From the NCBI GenBank assembly GCA_036971475.1, contig JBAIZL010000428.1:830001-894000 (forward strand): a DNA stretch of 64,000 bases. Reading direction: 5' to 3'. Position 1 is the first letter of the stretch. The number at the start of each line of letters is the position of its first letter. The stretch is from Prosapia bicincta (Eukaryota > Arthropoda > Insecta > Hemiptera > Cercopidae). This document shows, piece by piece, positions 12,244 to 23,830 of the stretch. The notes beneath the pieces were generated by a model. The model was not told the DNA's origin. It saw nothing but the letters and a program-made list of their open reading frames with translations, and ran no database searches. A program made the translations under genes and the position numbers.

Positions 12244-12487
12244 GATGAATAGTTACTATCTGGAGTACATCCATTCATTCTGCCGTCCATAAATTCGCAG
12301 TTCCGACGTTTCGCTAGAATCTCATCCAGCATTGACGAGGTGAACCCAACAACAGTTTGACTCGCTCTTCTACTGTTGTTGGGTTCACCTCGTCAATGCG
12401 GGATGAGATTCTAGCGAAACGTCGGAACTGCGAATTTATGGACTACAGAATGAACGGATGTACTCCAGATAGTAACTATTCATCATA
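12241..12487. mobile_element. Palindromic element, probable inverted pair of Penelope-like element tails
   Basis: Two 115-base arms (12241-12355 and 12373-12487) are nearly perfect reverse complements around a 17-base loop, so the transcript would fold into one long hairpin. Read on the plus strand the right arm contains GATGAGATTCTAGCGAAACGTC; this resembles the stem-GAAAC-GT motif near the 3' end of Penelope-like elements. In the outward-read left arm, GCTGGA and TCTAGC can pair immediately before GAAACGTC. There is no coding sequence except a chance frame (12357-12593) running through the arm into the TA tract. Assignment to PLE rests on motif similarity and on the sister elements in this window. 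Confidence 0.6.
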
Positions 12488-12516
12488 TTTGTCCATCCGT
12501 GTAGGAATACCTATCA

Positions 12517-12517
<1 letters not shown>

Positions 12518-12574
<57 letters not shown>
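12518..12574. repeat. (TA)n microsatellite
   Basis: A 57-base uninterrupted TA run lies 30 bases right of the 12.24-kb palindrome. Confidence 0.97.
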
Positions 12575-12578
<4 letters not shown>

Positions 12579-15043
12579 ACATTTACAGAATAATTTTATT
12601 CTATTGTATTTTTTGCTTTGTAGAATCGAATAATAAATTTGCTGACAGCCCCTCTTAACATTTAACTATATTACAAAATACTTTACTCTTAAACTTAACT
12701 AGAATAAGAATAAAATATTTTCAATATTTAGTAATAAATTTAATTTTTAAATTAAGAATCCCCTATATTCTTCAAAACATACAAACCAATGTTTAATTAT
12801 GTAGTACAAAAATTTAACCCTATTTGTTGAGTTGCAATTAAAAGTCTAGATAGAATGAAATTGTTTTCTACTTTCTAACAATTCGAGAAACCTGTTCCAT
12901 TTGATTTCATTTCCTTACACGACAGATCTATAAACCTAGAAAAGTTATAACCTTCAAGATAGGAAACCGATTAAAAAACCATTACTGGTTTAGTCCAGAA
13001 TATACGACCGGAATACAAATATGGGAAGAAAAATTACATGACCATCATCATATATTCAGCCTTCTATTATGTGTCTTACAGCTTCCTAATCAATATTTAT
13101 TTGGTATTTTATAATTACATTTATGAGACCTTGAACATTATTTTGTTTTTTTGTTTTTAACTTTGAAGGTTAGATTGCTAATTAAATTAAACAGTTGTGC
13201 TAATAACGTTTCTTGAATTCCATCAAATAAAGTTTCATTGAATTTTCTACTCAAGTGTACAAACAGATGTTATAACATATGGTGGAATGGTTGTTTAGTA
13301 TAAATTACCTCGTAAACATACGCTATTCTGTTTTAAGGCTTAATCGTTAAGAAAGTCCAGTCTGATCGCCTAGGCGCCGCTTAGAGTCAGCTTTCCTTCA
13401 CAAATAGGGTAATTGGTTGCCATCGTTCATATCCACGCATTAAAATCTTTCGATTTCACTTGTATGCTAACCATTACAAGGTCTGTTTGTGTACCTTGAA
13501 TTCTTCTTCAGTTTAAGTACATTCATTATCACTGCCTAGCACTGCTCGAAGGTCGTTTTGAAGAACAAAGATTGATTTAGATTGTAGTAGTTAACTATGT
13601 TGTAAAGTCTAGAAAATTATATGTTAGTTATAGAATTTTAAAACAATATATTTTAAAAATATGTAGCTGATTCCTACAGTAATTTTCTTTACATTATTAT
13701 ATAAGTTGGAAAAAAAATGTAAGCCAATATTCTAAACACTAAGCCACATAATGTATATTATTATACTAAACACATTGTATAATGTTAGCGTTAAATAACG
13801 TTAAAACGTTTTCTTTTTACGCATTTCTTCTGTTAAATGTACCTTGAAACAAACTTTAAAACAAAGAATTCTTTACAATTATGTTCTTTTATAACTGAAC
13901 AATTGTGTTATATTGTTTTACGTAAGATATCAATTACCAAAATTGATTGGCAGAACTAAATAACAACCCAGGCAACTAAATAACAACTAAATCTATAATT
14001 AGGCAATGTCAGTAACATAACAATCATGACGTATTAAGTATTATCCAACAATAGATTTAGTATAATTATTTAGTATCTTACAGTTTATCATGATATTTAA
14101 AATTTTTTAACAATGTAGAAGTAAATATACCTGTTTAAACAATTTTCACATGATACTAAATAACACTAAGAGTAACCATATTTACGAAGCTTTAAAACTG
14201 TTTACAATTTTTAGAAGACGGAGTTTTTCATAATTTAATTATGTTAAGCTTTTCCTAAATTAAAAAAAAAAACATTTTATGTGCTCTGTTTTTCTTCAGC
14301 ATATGTTTCTATTATACATAATCTTCTCTACCCTTCTTGCACATTAATATTCTGTAACGTAACATAACATAAATTTATTTGTTCCTTAAACAATGCCTTT
14401 TTGATATTTAGCCTATTTTATTAGACCCAATATAAATAAAAATGATTCAATACTTGTGTCAAATTAAAACATATAAGTTCTAATTGCTAATTAATTAACT
14501 ATTAAGTAGGGAAAAGTGAGTGTGTATCATTTCTGTTCTAAGATAAACTTTAAATTTAGAATAACGAGGAATTATTATTGAGAACAGCTTTATCATGAAT
14601 TCGTTTCCATCATACCTTAATTTCAACTTGGACCTATATTTGTATACATTATAGAATTCTAGGATAGGTTAATTATTTTTCCATGTTTATTAAAATTAAG
14701 CCTACAATTTCATTCTTCTTTATAAGTGTCAACATATCCCACTTGAAGGCAAAATATAAGGAAGATTTGTTACCAAGAAAGATTGAGATACTTTTAAAAT
14801 TATCAATATTCAATTTTTTATGTAACTTATATTTAAAATCTTTAATTTTTCATTTGTTTTTTACCAGTAATAAATGATTACCAGTTATTTCTAGTACTAC
14901 ATAAAAATCAATAAATATTTAAAACTGACAAATATTTGTCCTTAGCACGTAGTATATCATTCTGATAACCGATGGTGAAAACCCTTTCTATACGCGTTAA
15001 AATCCTTAAAAGATATTTGACTTTTACAAAAAAGAGTATCAAA
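12575..15043. other. AT-rich unique DNA, no gene recognised
   Basis: Mostly AT-rich. A pocket at about 13330-13560 is more complex and contains GCCTAGGCGCC, but has no long open frame. A 64-codon plus-strand frame at 14683-14877 is hydrophobic/K-rich and unconvincing. No repeats of note. Confidence 0.5.
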
Positions 15044-15508
15044 TTAATTGGAATAATTTCGTTTTACGCGTACAACTTGTAAAAGGCGCATACCTTCTCG
15101 ATATTGGCTCCCGTTAGGATCGGAGACACTGGTCAGGACGTTTGCCAAATTAAGAGAAACGACACACCTTAATGTGCTAGGAAATGAATGTGTCCTTGGC
15201 TGAGGTTTGTTCAAAGACCTGTTTAGCCAATACACCTGTTTCCCCGACAGGTTCCTATTAGATTCATTAATGACCGAAAGCTGGACCCAGAGTTCACGTA
15301 TTATGTAATCATTAATGATATTTATTAGTAAAAATGGAATTAGACGTTGTAGGTAATAAAAATGTGTGAAAGGATTCGTGCATGATCTATTTTTAAATGT
15401 TACGTGTATATAAATGAAAGTACATGAACGGTTACCGTTCCAATGTAATGAAATAACTTGAAAACAACAGAGTTGAAGTAAAATAGAAGCTGTAATAAAC
15501 ATACGCAA
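15044..15508 (-). other. Longest open frame in the window (154 codons), probably not a gene
   Basis: This minus-strand frame has an ATG with a hydrophobic N-terminal stretch (ITASILLQLCCFQVISL) that could pass for a signal peptide. The rest shows no domain, no cysteine pattern and no repeats that I recognise. The region 15060-15300 is less AT-rich than its flanks, which lengthens chance frames but would also suit an exon or a conserved non-coding element. No clear promoter, polyadenylation context or splice pattern marks it. Confidence that it encodes a protein is low. Confidence 0.15.
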
Positions 15509-15820
15509 ATGAAATAAAGAAATTCCCTGTTTTAAACAAATAAAAATTATTGGGGGAAAGGGTGGATTTGAAAAAAACAGAGATGGATGGGAAGAAGCGT
15601 TTCAACTCTGCTTGGTCGTCTTTAATTTATATTAAACATTAATTGAGACAAAAACTTCAATGTAACTGAGATTATATATTTTAAACTATCTATTGAAAAG
15701 TAATTCAATCACAAATTCATTGAACTGCAAAATAAGACGGTTTTATCAAACAGAGAGTTTTGTTTTGTTTAGTAGTATATATAGAATTATGTACAATGAA
15801 ATGATTCTAGTTATTTTGTA

Positions 15821-15840
15821 GGCCTATATATATATATAGG

Positions 15841-15908
<68 letters not shown>
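15821..15908. repeat. Compound (TA)n-(TG)n microsatellite
   Basis: Two short GGCCTATATA blocks are followed by a TA run and then a TG run ending at TGTGTAG. The first part is itself palindromic (TAGGCCTA at both ends of a TA core). The 310 bases to its left are AT-rich and hold nothing I can name. Confidence 0.96.
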
Positions 15909-15909
<1 letters not shown>

Positions 15910-17208
15910 CCAAAACCAATTCATATTTAACTGTTTAAAATATTTCTTTTTTTAAATTTTAATTAAAAAAAGCTCAATTAGATTTCGAATACTGGCTTCT
16001 GCACACTTTTTACCCGTTTTCTTCTTAAATGTATTTGTGGAACACTTGGCTTATTCTGACTTTCTGAAATAATTCAGAAAAAAACAGCTTCAGTTTTGCA
16101 TAGTACCTCTTTAATTACCTCTTTATCTAGTGCAAATCACTAATTCACCATGACACTATTTTTGTGTTCAATAAATATGAAGTTGTTAGGCCTACCCTAT
16201 TTGTTTTATTTTTTGACTCTTATATTTTTTCACTTGTTTCAAATTGAGTGAATAATAAAAATATATTTATTTAAAATTTCATAATAAAACAATTAAAATA
16301 TATTTATTTTTATCTCATTATCAAACGAAATATAGGTGTATGTTTGATTGACGCACACTGCTATCATTATGTTGTATTTTTTATCCCAATGCAAATGGGT
16401 TATAAACTGGTATATTATAACACCCTTGAGAAGGGAATATTAATAAAACACTTTATTGTGATTTTAATAGCTATGACATTATACTGGAAAAATACTGAAA
16501 ACATCGAGGGTACAGTATGTCAATGAAAGACGTCTCTGTCACTAAAATTTCATTCCTGTTCTTGGTTATAAAAGTTCACCTTTTTAACCTCAACCAAATT
16601 TGAAGATGAACTTATGGTTTGGTAGTAAAAGTTTATATACTTAGTTTAATATCCTTGTTTCCTTAAGGATCTTTCGTTCAATCGGTGTTTTATTTGTTCT
16701 TGTGAATAATATTGCAGTGTTTGGAAACTTTAACGATGGGTTAAAAATAATGCTTTACTTGTATATTCAAATTTTCTCATAAGGACGAAATTCTGGATTT
16801 ATTAGTGATCCTGGTTATAGTACTATCTCGTCTCTTGAATATTTAATTAATTCTTTATAAAACATTTTTTTACAATCTTATACCATCACATTAGATACGT
16901 ATTCAAGTTTGTTTTACACTTGAGTCTAATTTGTTTTATTAGCCCAAAATTACCATCTTACTAAACTCAAATGGATGAAATACTGCTGACTGCTTATTTC
17001 AAGGCAGGTCGTATAAAGCACACAAATCAGCGATTAATCGTTGATTTTAAAATATCCTTTAAAATTATACCTTTAACTATCTTAAATTTCGGCTCCGTAT
17101 TTACCGTAAAAAACAACTCATTGAAAACAATTAAATCTTCTGCATTCAATTTATTCATACTCATAATGTTTGGTTTTAAAATTTATTTAATAATACATTT
17201 CATAAATA
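15909..17208. other. AT-rich unique DNA, no gene recognised
   Basis: Poly-A/T rich sequence. Frames at 16344-16526 (+) and 16971-17333 (+) have no recognisable domains, and the second runs into the Tigger terminal repeat. The dinucleotide TA at 17207-17208 is the left target-site copy of the adjacent transposon. Confidence 0.55.
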
Positions 17209-17270
17209 CAGTGAACCCTCGTTATACAACGGGGGTTGCGTTCCCTCAACCTACCGCGAATAGTGGAATA
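17209..17270 (+). repeat. Tigger left terminal inverted repeat and subterminal block
   Basis: CAGTGAACCCTCG starts immediately after TA at 17207-17208. About 50 bases in, CCGCGAATAG mirrors the subterminal CTATTCGCGG of the other end. Confidence 0.88.
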
Positions 17271-17639
17271 GCGAATACTGAAACATACTGTGTATGGAAA
17301 GGAAAGGGTTACGTTCCACATCAAAAATATTAATATTATTTACTACTGAAACTGTACCCTTATAATATAGTAAGGTATATGTACGTACTGCATAGTTACA
17401 TACATAGTTTTATTGTTTATATACGTTTTCCTTCAATTCTAAAACACGAAAAATCTATTAAATATGCGCGCTTACACAGACAGACACACGATTATTATTT
17501 GACAGTATCCAGAAAGTCAATAAAAACCTAATTTTTAGACAAATAATATTTTAAAGACTGCCATTTGATTTTTAAAAAACTCGTTCTTTTACTTTTTGCG
17601 CGGTTTTTTATAATTATTTACCCAATCCCTTCTATGACT

Positions 17640-18570
17640 ATAGTGCTTCTTCCAGCTCTTGATTAAGTTTTAATGTCCATTCTAAAGAGGGATTAATTTC
17701 AGTAACGACTGCCGCGAACTGTTTTCCCAAACCTAAATTTCACTGACCGATTTGAACATCAGCTTTGGTGATACATTTTACGATTTCTTCGTCTGTGTTA
17801 TCCGAGGTAGGCTCTGTAAGTAGTTCTCCCAGCTCTTCTTCCGTCGAATCTTGGTTCGCACTTTTCAAAAAAAATGTCGAAACCTTCACTGTTAAAGTGT
17901 TTAAATCCTTCACCGTAAGTTATATGTACTATTGAGACATCAGTGCTCTAGCACTACAGCACAGTAGAACAGTCAAACGATCCTTTGCGGCCTTAAATCC
18001 CGAGGAGATTTCTTGAAGGAAGTTCGTGAAACCATTCTTCTCCAAAACAGCTCAATCTCAAAAACGTGATCGACTGTATACCCTTCCTCTGAAATAAGAT
18101 TTTTAAATGTGTTGGAAATAAATTGGCGCCTTGATGGCCCACTGATGCTGATTCACCGACAATTTCCACGTTGCGAAGAGAAAACCGTCTCTTTAACTTG
18201 TCAAACCAGCTTTTACTAGCTGAAAATTATTCACTCTCGGTGCTTTGATCACAATGTTCACACAAACGCCTAGCGAATAACATTTTTTTCATATATAAAA
18301 ATTGAACTCAGAGGCATCCTTTTCTGTAGTTGATCATTTATACACTCAGAGCTTTTTCCATTTCTTGATGTTTATATTTTTTTCTCCTTTGACACTACTC
18401 CTTATATTTCCTTCAATTTTTTTTATATGACGTACTGTTGATTCGTTAACGTTAAAATGCTTTGCGACAAATGCTATACTTTCACCACAGTTTATTTATC
18501 TGAAAGGTTAATTTGTTTAATCAACTGCATATTTTTTTCTTTTTCTTGTCCCTATCTAAATATGATGACA
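17640..18570 (-). pseudogene. Tigger-type transposase remnant (HTH, CENP-B-like DNA-binding and part of DDE domain)
   Basis: On the minus strand (5' near 18570) frames give, in order, four recognisable pieces. The first is an HTH_psq-like piece, LIKQINLSDK then VAKHFNVNESTVRHIK. The second is a CENP-B HTH-like piece, SWFDKLKRRFSLRNVEIVGE. The third is EEGYTVDHVFEIELFWRRM, the start of the DDE domain. The fourth is an acidic tail around STEEELGELL. Stops and frameshifts separate them. In active relatives the third piece contains an ADET-type catalytic aspartate; here that residue is lost. After the SFKKSPRDLRPQR and LFYCAV segments the sequence jumps to the acidic tail, so the region for the second and third catalytic residues appears deleted. 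The protein cannot be functional. Confidence 0.88.
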
Positions 18571-19089
18571 TCATCGCTTAAATAACAGTTTAAGGAAAAA
18601 TTTTAAAGTAAACAAAACAAATTCAATAAACAATTCTACAAGTAGATGCGAAGTTTTACAGACACGAAAAGTGAATCAACACTTGTTTGGTAACTGACGA
18701 GAGAAAAAAATCCGAGTTAGTTATGGTCACCGGATACGACTACCAATTTTTGGATTTAAAAACTATTAAATTAGCAGTAAGTAAACAGAAATTATGCTAA
18801 ACTTATGTATGGAGTTGGATGGGGGCGCCGGTTCGACTCATCGTTGTTTGTCAGGGACGCCAATAACGCCACTTGCTATAAATAAGGAATGCCTATCTTT
18901 TCTTGGTAGTGTACAACAACGGATTTTTCGAGTATAATCAGATTTGTTTATGATAAATAACTACAGTACTGTACAAAATAAATACACTAAAACGAGAACA
19001 CATTATCCTACAACCTGCACAGTCACTATACTGTCTTTCTTGTCTGTTTTTTTTCAAAATACGATACATATTGGCGGAATATCCTGTAA

Positions 19090-19152
19090 TTTTACCAACC
19101 GCGAATAGACGAAACCGCGAGTAACGAATTCTCGAATAGCGAGGGTCTACTG
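19090..19152 (-). repeat. Tigger right terminal inverted repeat
   Basis: The sequence ends ATAGCGAGGGTCTACTG directly before TA at 19153-19154. It is the inverted partner of the left end, with a few mismatches. Confidence 0.9.
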
Positions 19153-20038
19153 TATTATCTATATCCCGGTTAGCTATACGTCCGAGTAGAGAGCAATCAT
19201 AACACTATGCAAATTTTAATAACGTATCTGTCCTATACCGTATGGTTCTTTAGATTAACAGTGGATCATAAGAGACGTAGCTAAGATATTAAACGTGCAA
19301 TAATTGTTTCCAATTTATGATTTACTGAGTTACCTTGTATATAAAGGATTTAATTTTTAAATACATTTTGAAAAAAATATATGCTGGGTATTTCATAAGT
19401 CGTGTAGACATTTTAAAAGTTTTATTACAAGTATTATTCCTTTTAACTGGCAAAATATTCAAGTTGCCTTTTAGTTTATTTAGAAACTTAGCCAAATGCT
19501 GCACCGTCTATAAATACATGACAATAAATATATCTAATGATTATTAAGTTGAAATCTGCTTCTGTTTGGTGCTCCTGGTGTTATCTTCTTAGAGATATGA
19601 GAAAGAAAGCCTTTGGCTACTTAGTTGATTAAAACTTCGAACTTTTACTCATTAAATATTCGGAATTTTTGTAGGATTATTTGATTTCCATTTCTTTTAA
19701 ACCTGTAGAGTCCTCACATAAACTCTAAAACGACTAACTCAATTAGACCTGAACCATAGTGATAGACTTTAACATATCATCAAGGAGCCGAGTATAATTA
19801 GAAAAGGAACTGGATGAAAAGATTGCGTTAGTTGCTGAGAAAATGTCGATAAAACTCCTATTACATTAATTCCCTCCTGTGTGGAACCTGGGAGTTTTAT
19901 GGAGGAGACTCACAATCTTAAAAAGGAGTAGCGGTCCAAAAAAAAGAGGATAAGGGGACTTGGGTGACATTTAGGTGTAAAATTAGATATTATGTTTGAT
20001 CAAAACCGCCAATTGATGTTTTTAAATAATAATATAAT
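19153..20038. other. Unique DNA, no gene recognised
   Basis: Two overlapping opposite-strand frames of 60-70 codons (19322-19547) occupy AT-rich DNA and look like chance. CCTGGGAGTTTTATG near 19888 recurs near 21891, a short shared word of unknown meaning. Confidence 0.5.
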
Positions 20039-20332
20039 ACTTATTACAGTTTTGCTATTACTTGCGACAGACTTTTTGTTAACTAAAGTTGTAAAATTGT
20101 TAACTTTCATTCGGAGGAAATGTTTTCGTCTTACGACTTCTTCAGCCTTCTGAAGGAGGTGGAGTAGTAAAAGCTGAAGTAGTGGAGGCTGAAGAAGTCC
20201 TAAGAAGAAAACGTTTCTTCCAAGTGTAAGTTAACAATTTTACAACTTTATTTAACAAAAAGTGTGGTCGCAAGTAATAGCAAAATTGTAATAAGTAATT
20301 TACAACCAGCTCGTCATGAACAGCAACAAGAT
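20039..20332. mobile_element. Palindromic Penelope-like element tail (family shared with 54.84 kb)
   Basis: The arms at 20039-20150 and 20183-20298 are reverse complements with mismatches. Read rightward, the right arm has GGCTGAAGAAGTC, GAAAACGTTTC, GTTAACAATTTTACAAC, TGGTCGCAAGTAAT and GTAATAAGTAATT, then a single-sided end CCAGCTCGTCATGAACAGC...ACAAGATTTC. The same blocks in the same order follow the GIY-YIG fossil at 54.84-54.98 kb, which identifies this as a PLE tail. The left copy is inverted and truncated, an arrangement known for Penelope-like insertions. Similar AT-rich words (TAAATAATA) flank both sides and may be a target duplication, but are low in complexity. Confidence 0.82.
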
Positions 20333-23275
20333 TTCTATAAATAATATAATATTATATAATTATTAATAATAATATAAATAAGATTTAATTGAGACAATTT
20401 GATCACTATCCTGTGAACCGCGAGAAAGTGAAACCTTTATACACACGTTTCGGCTATTGTGCTTACTCAAACCAGATTACAATGTGCGCCAACGCTATGT
20501 TGACTTTACTGGCAAGTATAGGCGTGTCCGTTGTTGAAAGGGCTCTTGCAAAATAGTTTTAAAGAACTATCATTGCCCACGCTCGTAATAGACGTGTAAT
20601 AACTACAATTTGACAGGTCCTGTCTCCACAGTAATTTCTCGACTAAAATATTTCCGCATTAGAGCGTTACGCCGCAGCGATTTATCGCATACATGGAGCA
20701 CTTGGTTACAGGCAATCGCTAAGTAGTAAATTAGCAGCTCAATACTGCACGGTGAAGTGATGTGGAAAACGATTTCACGAGATTTGGAATTGATTACCCT
20801 CAATATTTCTACGGCTGTTAGTTACGTAGCGTCTAAAGCCTGGAGTAATTAAGATATCATTCCTTCTAGGCTTAATTATATATTTTACGTAAGTTATGAC
20901 AAGAGACTTTAACTCTCGCGTTGGAACGATGAACTGTCGCTAAGTGTATTAATTATTGAGATAAATATCTCACTATCGTTAGCCTTTATAACAAAATTAT
21001 GAAAATACTGCTACACGGAGTAAACATTTCGCGCTGGAAATATGTGAACTACTATTTGATCGAGTAAACATTGCGGCAAAAACGTTGAATACGCAACACT
21101 TTTACCGCTTCTCGTACTTCCGGAGTAAACATTACGGCCAGAAAATATATGCACTACTGCTACTGTGCTGCCAGTACTCCACTCTTCGGTAGCAATGTTT
21201 ACTCGGTCGGATGGTGTTTTGAAAATTTATAAACTCCTATATTACTCGTATAGTATATTTACTTAACAACTTATGGTCAATGATAATAATTTATTCAGTT
21301 TTTCGTATCAGCTTACACTACGTAATCAGTTACAAAGTATTTGAATTTTCCCGAGTATTCAACAAAAAAAGAACATGGAAATAAATCTTTAAAATTCCAT
21401 ACAATCAATTAAAATATAATGCCAACAAAAAATCACTTAGCATTTCAAAATTGGCAGTTTAATAATTTAACGCATTTATTATATTATTGTTTATATATAG
21501 ACTTAGAATATCTGGATATTGAAAATAGTATGAAATGCTTTAATAATCGACTAGAGTCAATGTATTATTCTCAACAACTTATAAAAATCGTGAACTAAAA
21601 CAAATAAATATTTACTCTCTTGTGTGAATAAATTTCAGTAACATATCTAAATACCACAAACATTCAATCGGACGAGAAATAAAGATGAAAGAATTTTAAT
21701 GTTAAAGAAGTTAATAAATTTAATTTTCATTTGAGTTTTGATAGGACTAGTTTTATGTACTTGTTAATAAAATTAAGGTTTATTTAAATCAGGTGTAAAC
21801 GAAATTCTGAAGATGCCCTCAGTAGTTGGCAGGTGTGTTCGAGAAGTTATTCTGTTCATGCTAGCCATGATTCACTCCCATCGTATAGACCTGGGAGTTT
21901 TATGCCTCCACTTAAGTCCTATTTATGATTCTACATGCTTCCCATAATATTCGCAGGTGATAAATGTCTAACTACGTTTAAAAATGTAAAACACTTTTAA
22001 TAAATTTGTATACAGGTTGTGGGTAAGATAAAAATCGTTTGTGTATAGAACTATATTGCAATTTTCATATGCATTAAAACCCTGTTGATTCCTTAACCTA
22101 GAAACAGTACTAAAAGGATAATGTGTAGTAAAATTAGTTTTTAAGGAAACTAAAAAAATACGATCGTAGACCATAACTAGATTTTACAGTAGGACACAGG
22201 CTTTAATATGATAAAGAGACCGTTTGTTGATTGTATAGTTTGCGGTGACCGTATCGATTATGTCTAGGATTTACATAATTAATAATTTGTTATAAAAGCT
22301 CGTCATTCCTAGCTGATGTAATTCATATGCTATATTCGAAAGCTTTTAATTAACTTTCGGAAGCGTAAATGCAAAACGTGTAAATGCGTAATTGACCTAT
22401 GAAAAACCAATAACAATAGACCTGAAAAATTAGCAGCTGTTGGTATTTTTTTACAACTTGGTTTTCAATTTTATCTATTCTACAATACAGACGCAATAAA
22501 CCAACTGTTAACTTTTAGTTTTACAATCTAAAGCCTTCAACTCTGACATAGAAAAGAGGTTTCCCAAGAACTTTCAGTTATAGGCTAAATATTACCAAGA
22601 AAGTTACACAACCCATGTTTGCAATAAATCTCTAATTACTTCTTACAAAATCTATACCCAGATAGCGTCATCATTACCGGATTTAATTGCCCTTAGTTAA
22701 TCCTTCTATTGGCTATTCAAATACCCTGTTCGGGTCTCTTAGACGAGTTTCTAAACAAATACAGGCTTATACATTGAATTTAATTACCGATATGCTGTGC
22801 AATGAGTTTGAGTAACCCGGATGCCTGATGGAGGTTTGTAGTGAAATAAAATTTACTTCGCGGAGGAAATGTTTATTGTGAAATAAAACTAGTTACATTG
22901 TGAAAGTAAGGAAAATGGTGGATTTCGTTTAGTAAAAGTCGAATCGCATAACAATTCGTGAGACGAGTAACCGCATTAGATCGAATATTGTTCCAGTGTG
23001 GTTGACTTTTAAAATTAATATTAAAAACAGTGTCCCATTAATGTAGTTAACTACAAGGTGTAGGAACTATTTCTATAAATATATTTGTGACAGTGTTCGG
23101 AAAATATGACTTGTATACTTATATAGCTAATTTTTTCTGATCAATAAGCCTTATTCAATTTAAAATTATTAAAAAATAATGTTTTTTAAAATCTTGAGTA
23201 CTTTTTAATAATTTGTGAAGTCAAATAAATTTTAAATATTGCTAGAGATTAGTACAATTTCGATTTGGTTTTAAA
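20333..23275. other. Unique AT-rich DNA, no gene recognised
   Basis: It contains the forkhead-like motif cluster listed separately. A more complex, homeobox-motif-rich pocket lies at 22640-22830, with TTAATTG, CTTAGTTAATCC and TTTAATTACC. Frames at 20603-20803 (-) and 21968-22174 (-) have no recognisable domain. Confidence 0.5.
21018..21206. promoter_or_regulatory. Cluster of four forkhead-like motifs in diverged short repeats
   Basis: GAGTAAACATT-type words contain GTAAACA at 21020-21026, 21064-21070 and 21125-21131, and its reverse complement TGTTTAC at 21196-21202. GTAAACA matches the forkhead-factor consensus RYAAAYA. The first and third sites share longer context (TATGTGAACTAC / TATATGCACTAC), so part of the clustering comes from an old short tandem duplication. 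A regulatory role is inference only. Confidence 0.25.
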
Positions 23276-23830
23276 GCTGAAGTTTTTATTAGGCTACTAT
23301 CAGCTGTATGGAATGTAGTAATGGTGGTGGAGATTGGCAGGTTTGGGTGAAGGCTAAGCTAACATAACCTGAGCCTTCATTTAACCTAGGAGACGTGTAT
23401 AATTGTTCTCAAGTTAAAGTTCAGATTAGGCTATTATCAGCTGTGTGGATTGTGGCAATGATGGTAGAGAAGTACCACAAGATGGTAGAGTGATGATTGG
23501 TTCAGGTATGGGTAATGGTAAGGTTCAAATAAAGGCTAACCTGGCCTAACTTAGTCTGAGACATGCGGATAATTATATTTTAAGTTGAAGTTTAGATTAG
23601 GCTATCACCTGCGTGGAATGTGACTTTGGTGGTAGATAATTGGTTGGTCCAGATAAGGCCTCGCCTAACCTAACCTCCTGAGAGACGTAGGCCTATATTG
23701 TCATACAGTTATATAATCGCGTGTATGGATTGTGACAATAGTGGTACAAAATTGGTAGATGAAGTTAAGGGCTAATCTAACCTAACCTTAACCTGGGAAA
23801 CTCATATAATTGTGATTCTCACGCGTGGGA
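23276..23830. repeat. Highly diverged tandem repeat, about four units of 125-170 bp
   Basis: A motif like TTGAAGTTTAGATTAGGCTATYA followed by a GGAATGTG/GGATTGTG block recurs at about 23276, 23411, 23581 and (truncated) 23705. Each unit then has a run of CTAACCTAACCT-like words and a GAGAC.TG..TATAATT end. The CCTAACCTAACCT runs resemble the arthropod telomere repeat TTAGG on the other strand but span only two to three units. Confidence 0.75.

Larger units (their letters stand above)
17209..19152 (-). mobile_element. pogo/Tigger-type Tc1-mariner superfamily DNA transposon, inactive
   Basis: The left end begins CAGTGAACCCTCGTTATAC and the reverse complement of the right end begins CAGTAGACCCTCGCTATTC. 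Both match the typical Tigger terminal inverted repeat, and both ends also carry CCGCGAATAG in subterminal position. TA dinucleotides flank the element at 17207-17208 and 19153-19154, the target duplication expected for this superfamily. The interior carries a broken minus-strand transposase. Length is 1944 bases, shorter than typical full Tigger copies, in line with an internal deletion of the catalytic core. Confidence 0.92.

Noticed and set aside
12357..12593. 78-codon plus-strand frame
   Set aside because: It runs through a hairpin arm into the TA microsatellite (the YIYIYI tail). It is a by-product of the repeat.
18825..18850. tRNA T-arm (GGTTCGACTC)
   Set aside because: No acceptor, D-arm or anticodon stem can be placed around it, and it lies inside the Tigger element near its right end.
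23650..23790. Internal telomere (TTAGG)n insertion
   Set aside because: CCTAA runs are only two to three units long and are embedded at equivalent points in a tandem repeat unit.
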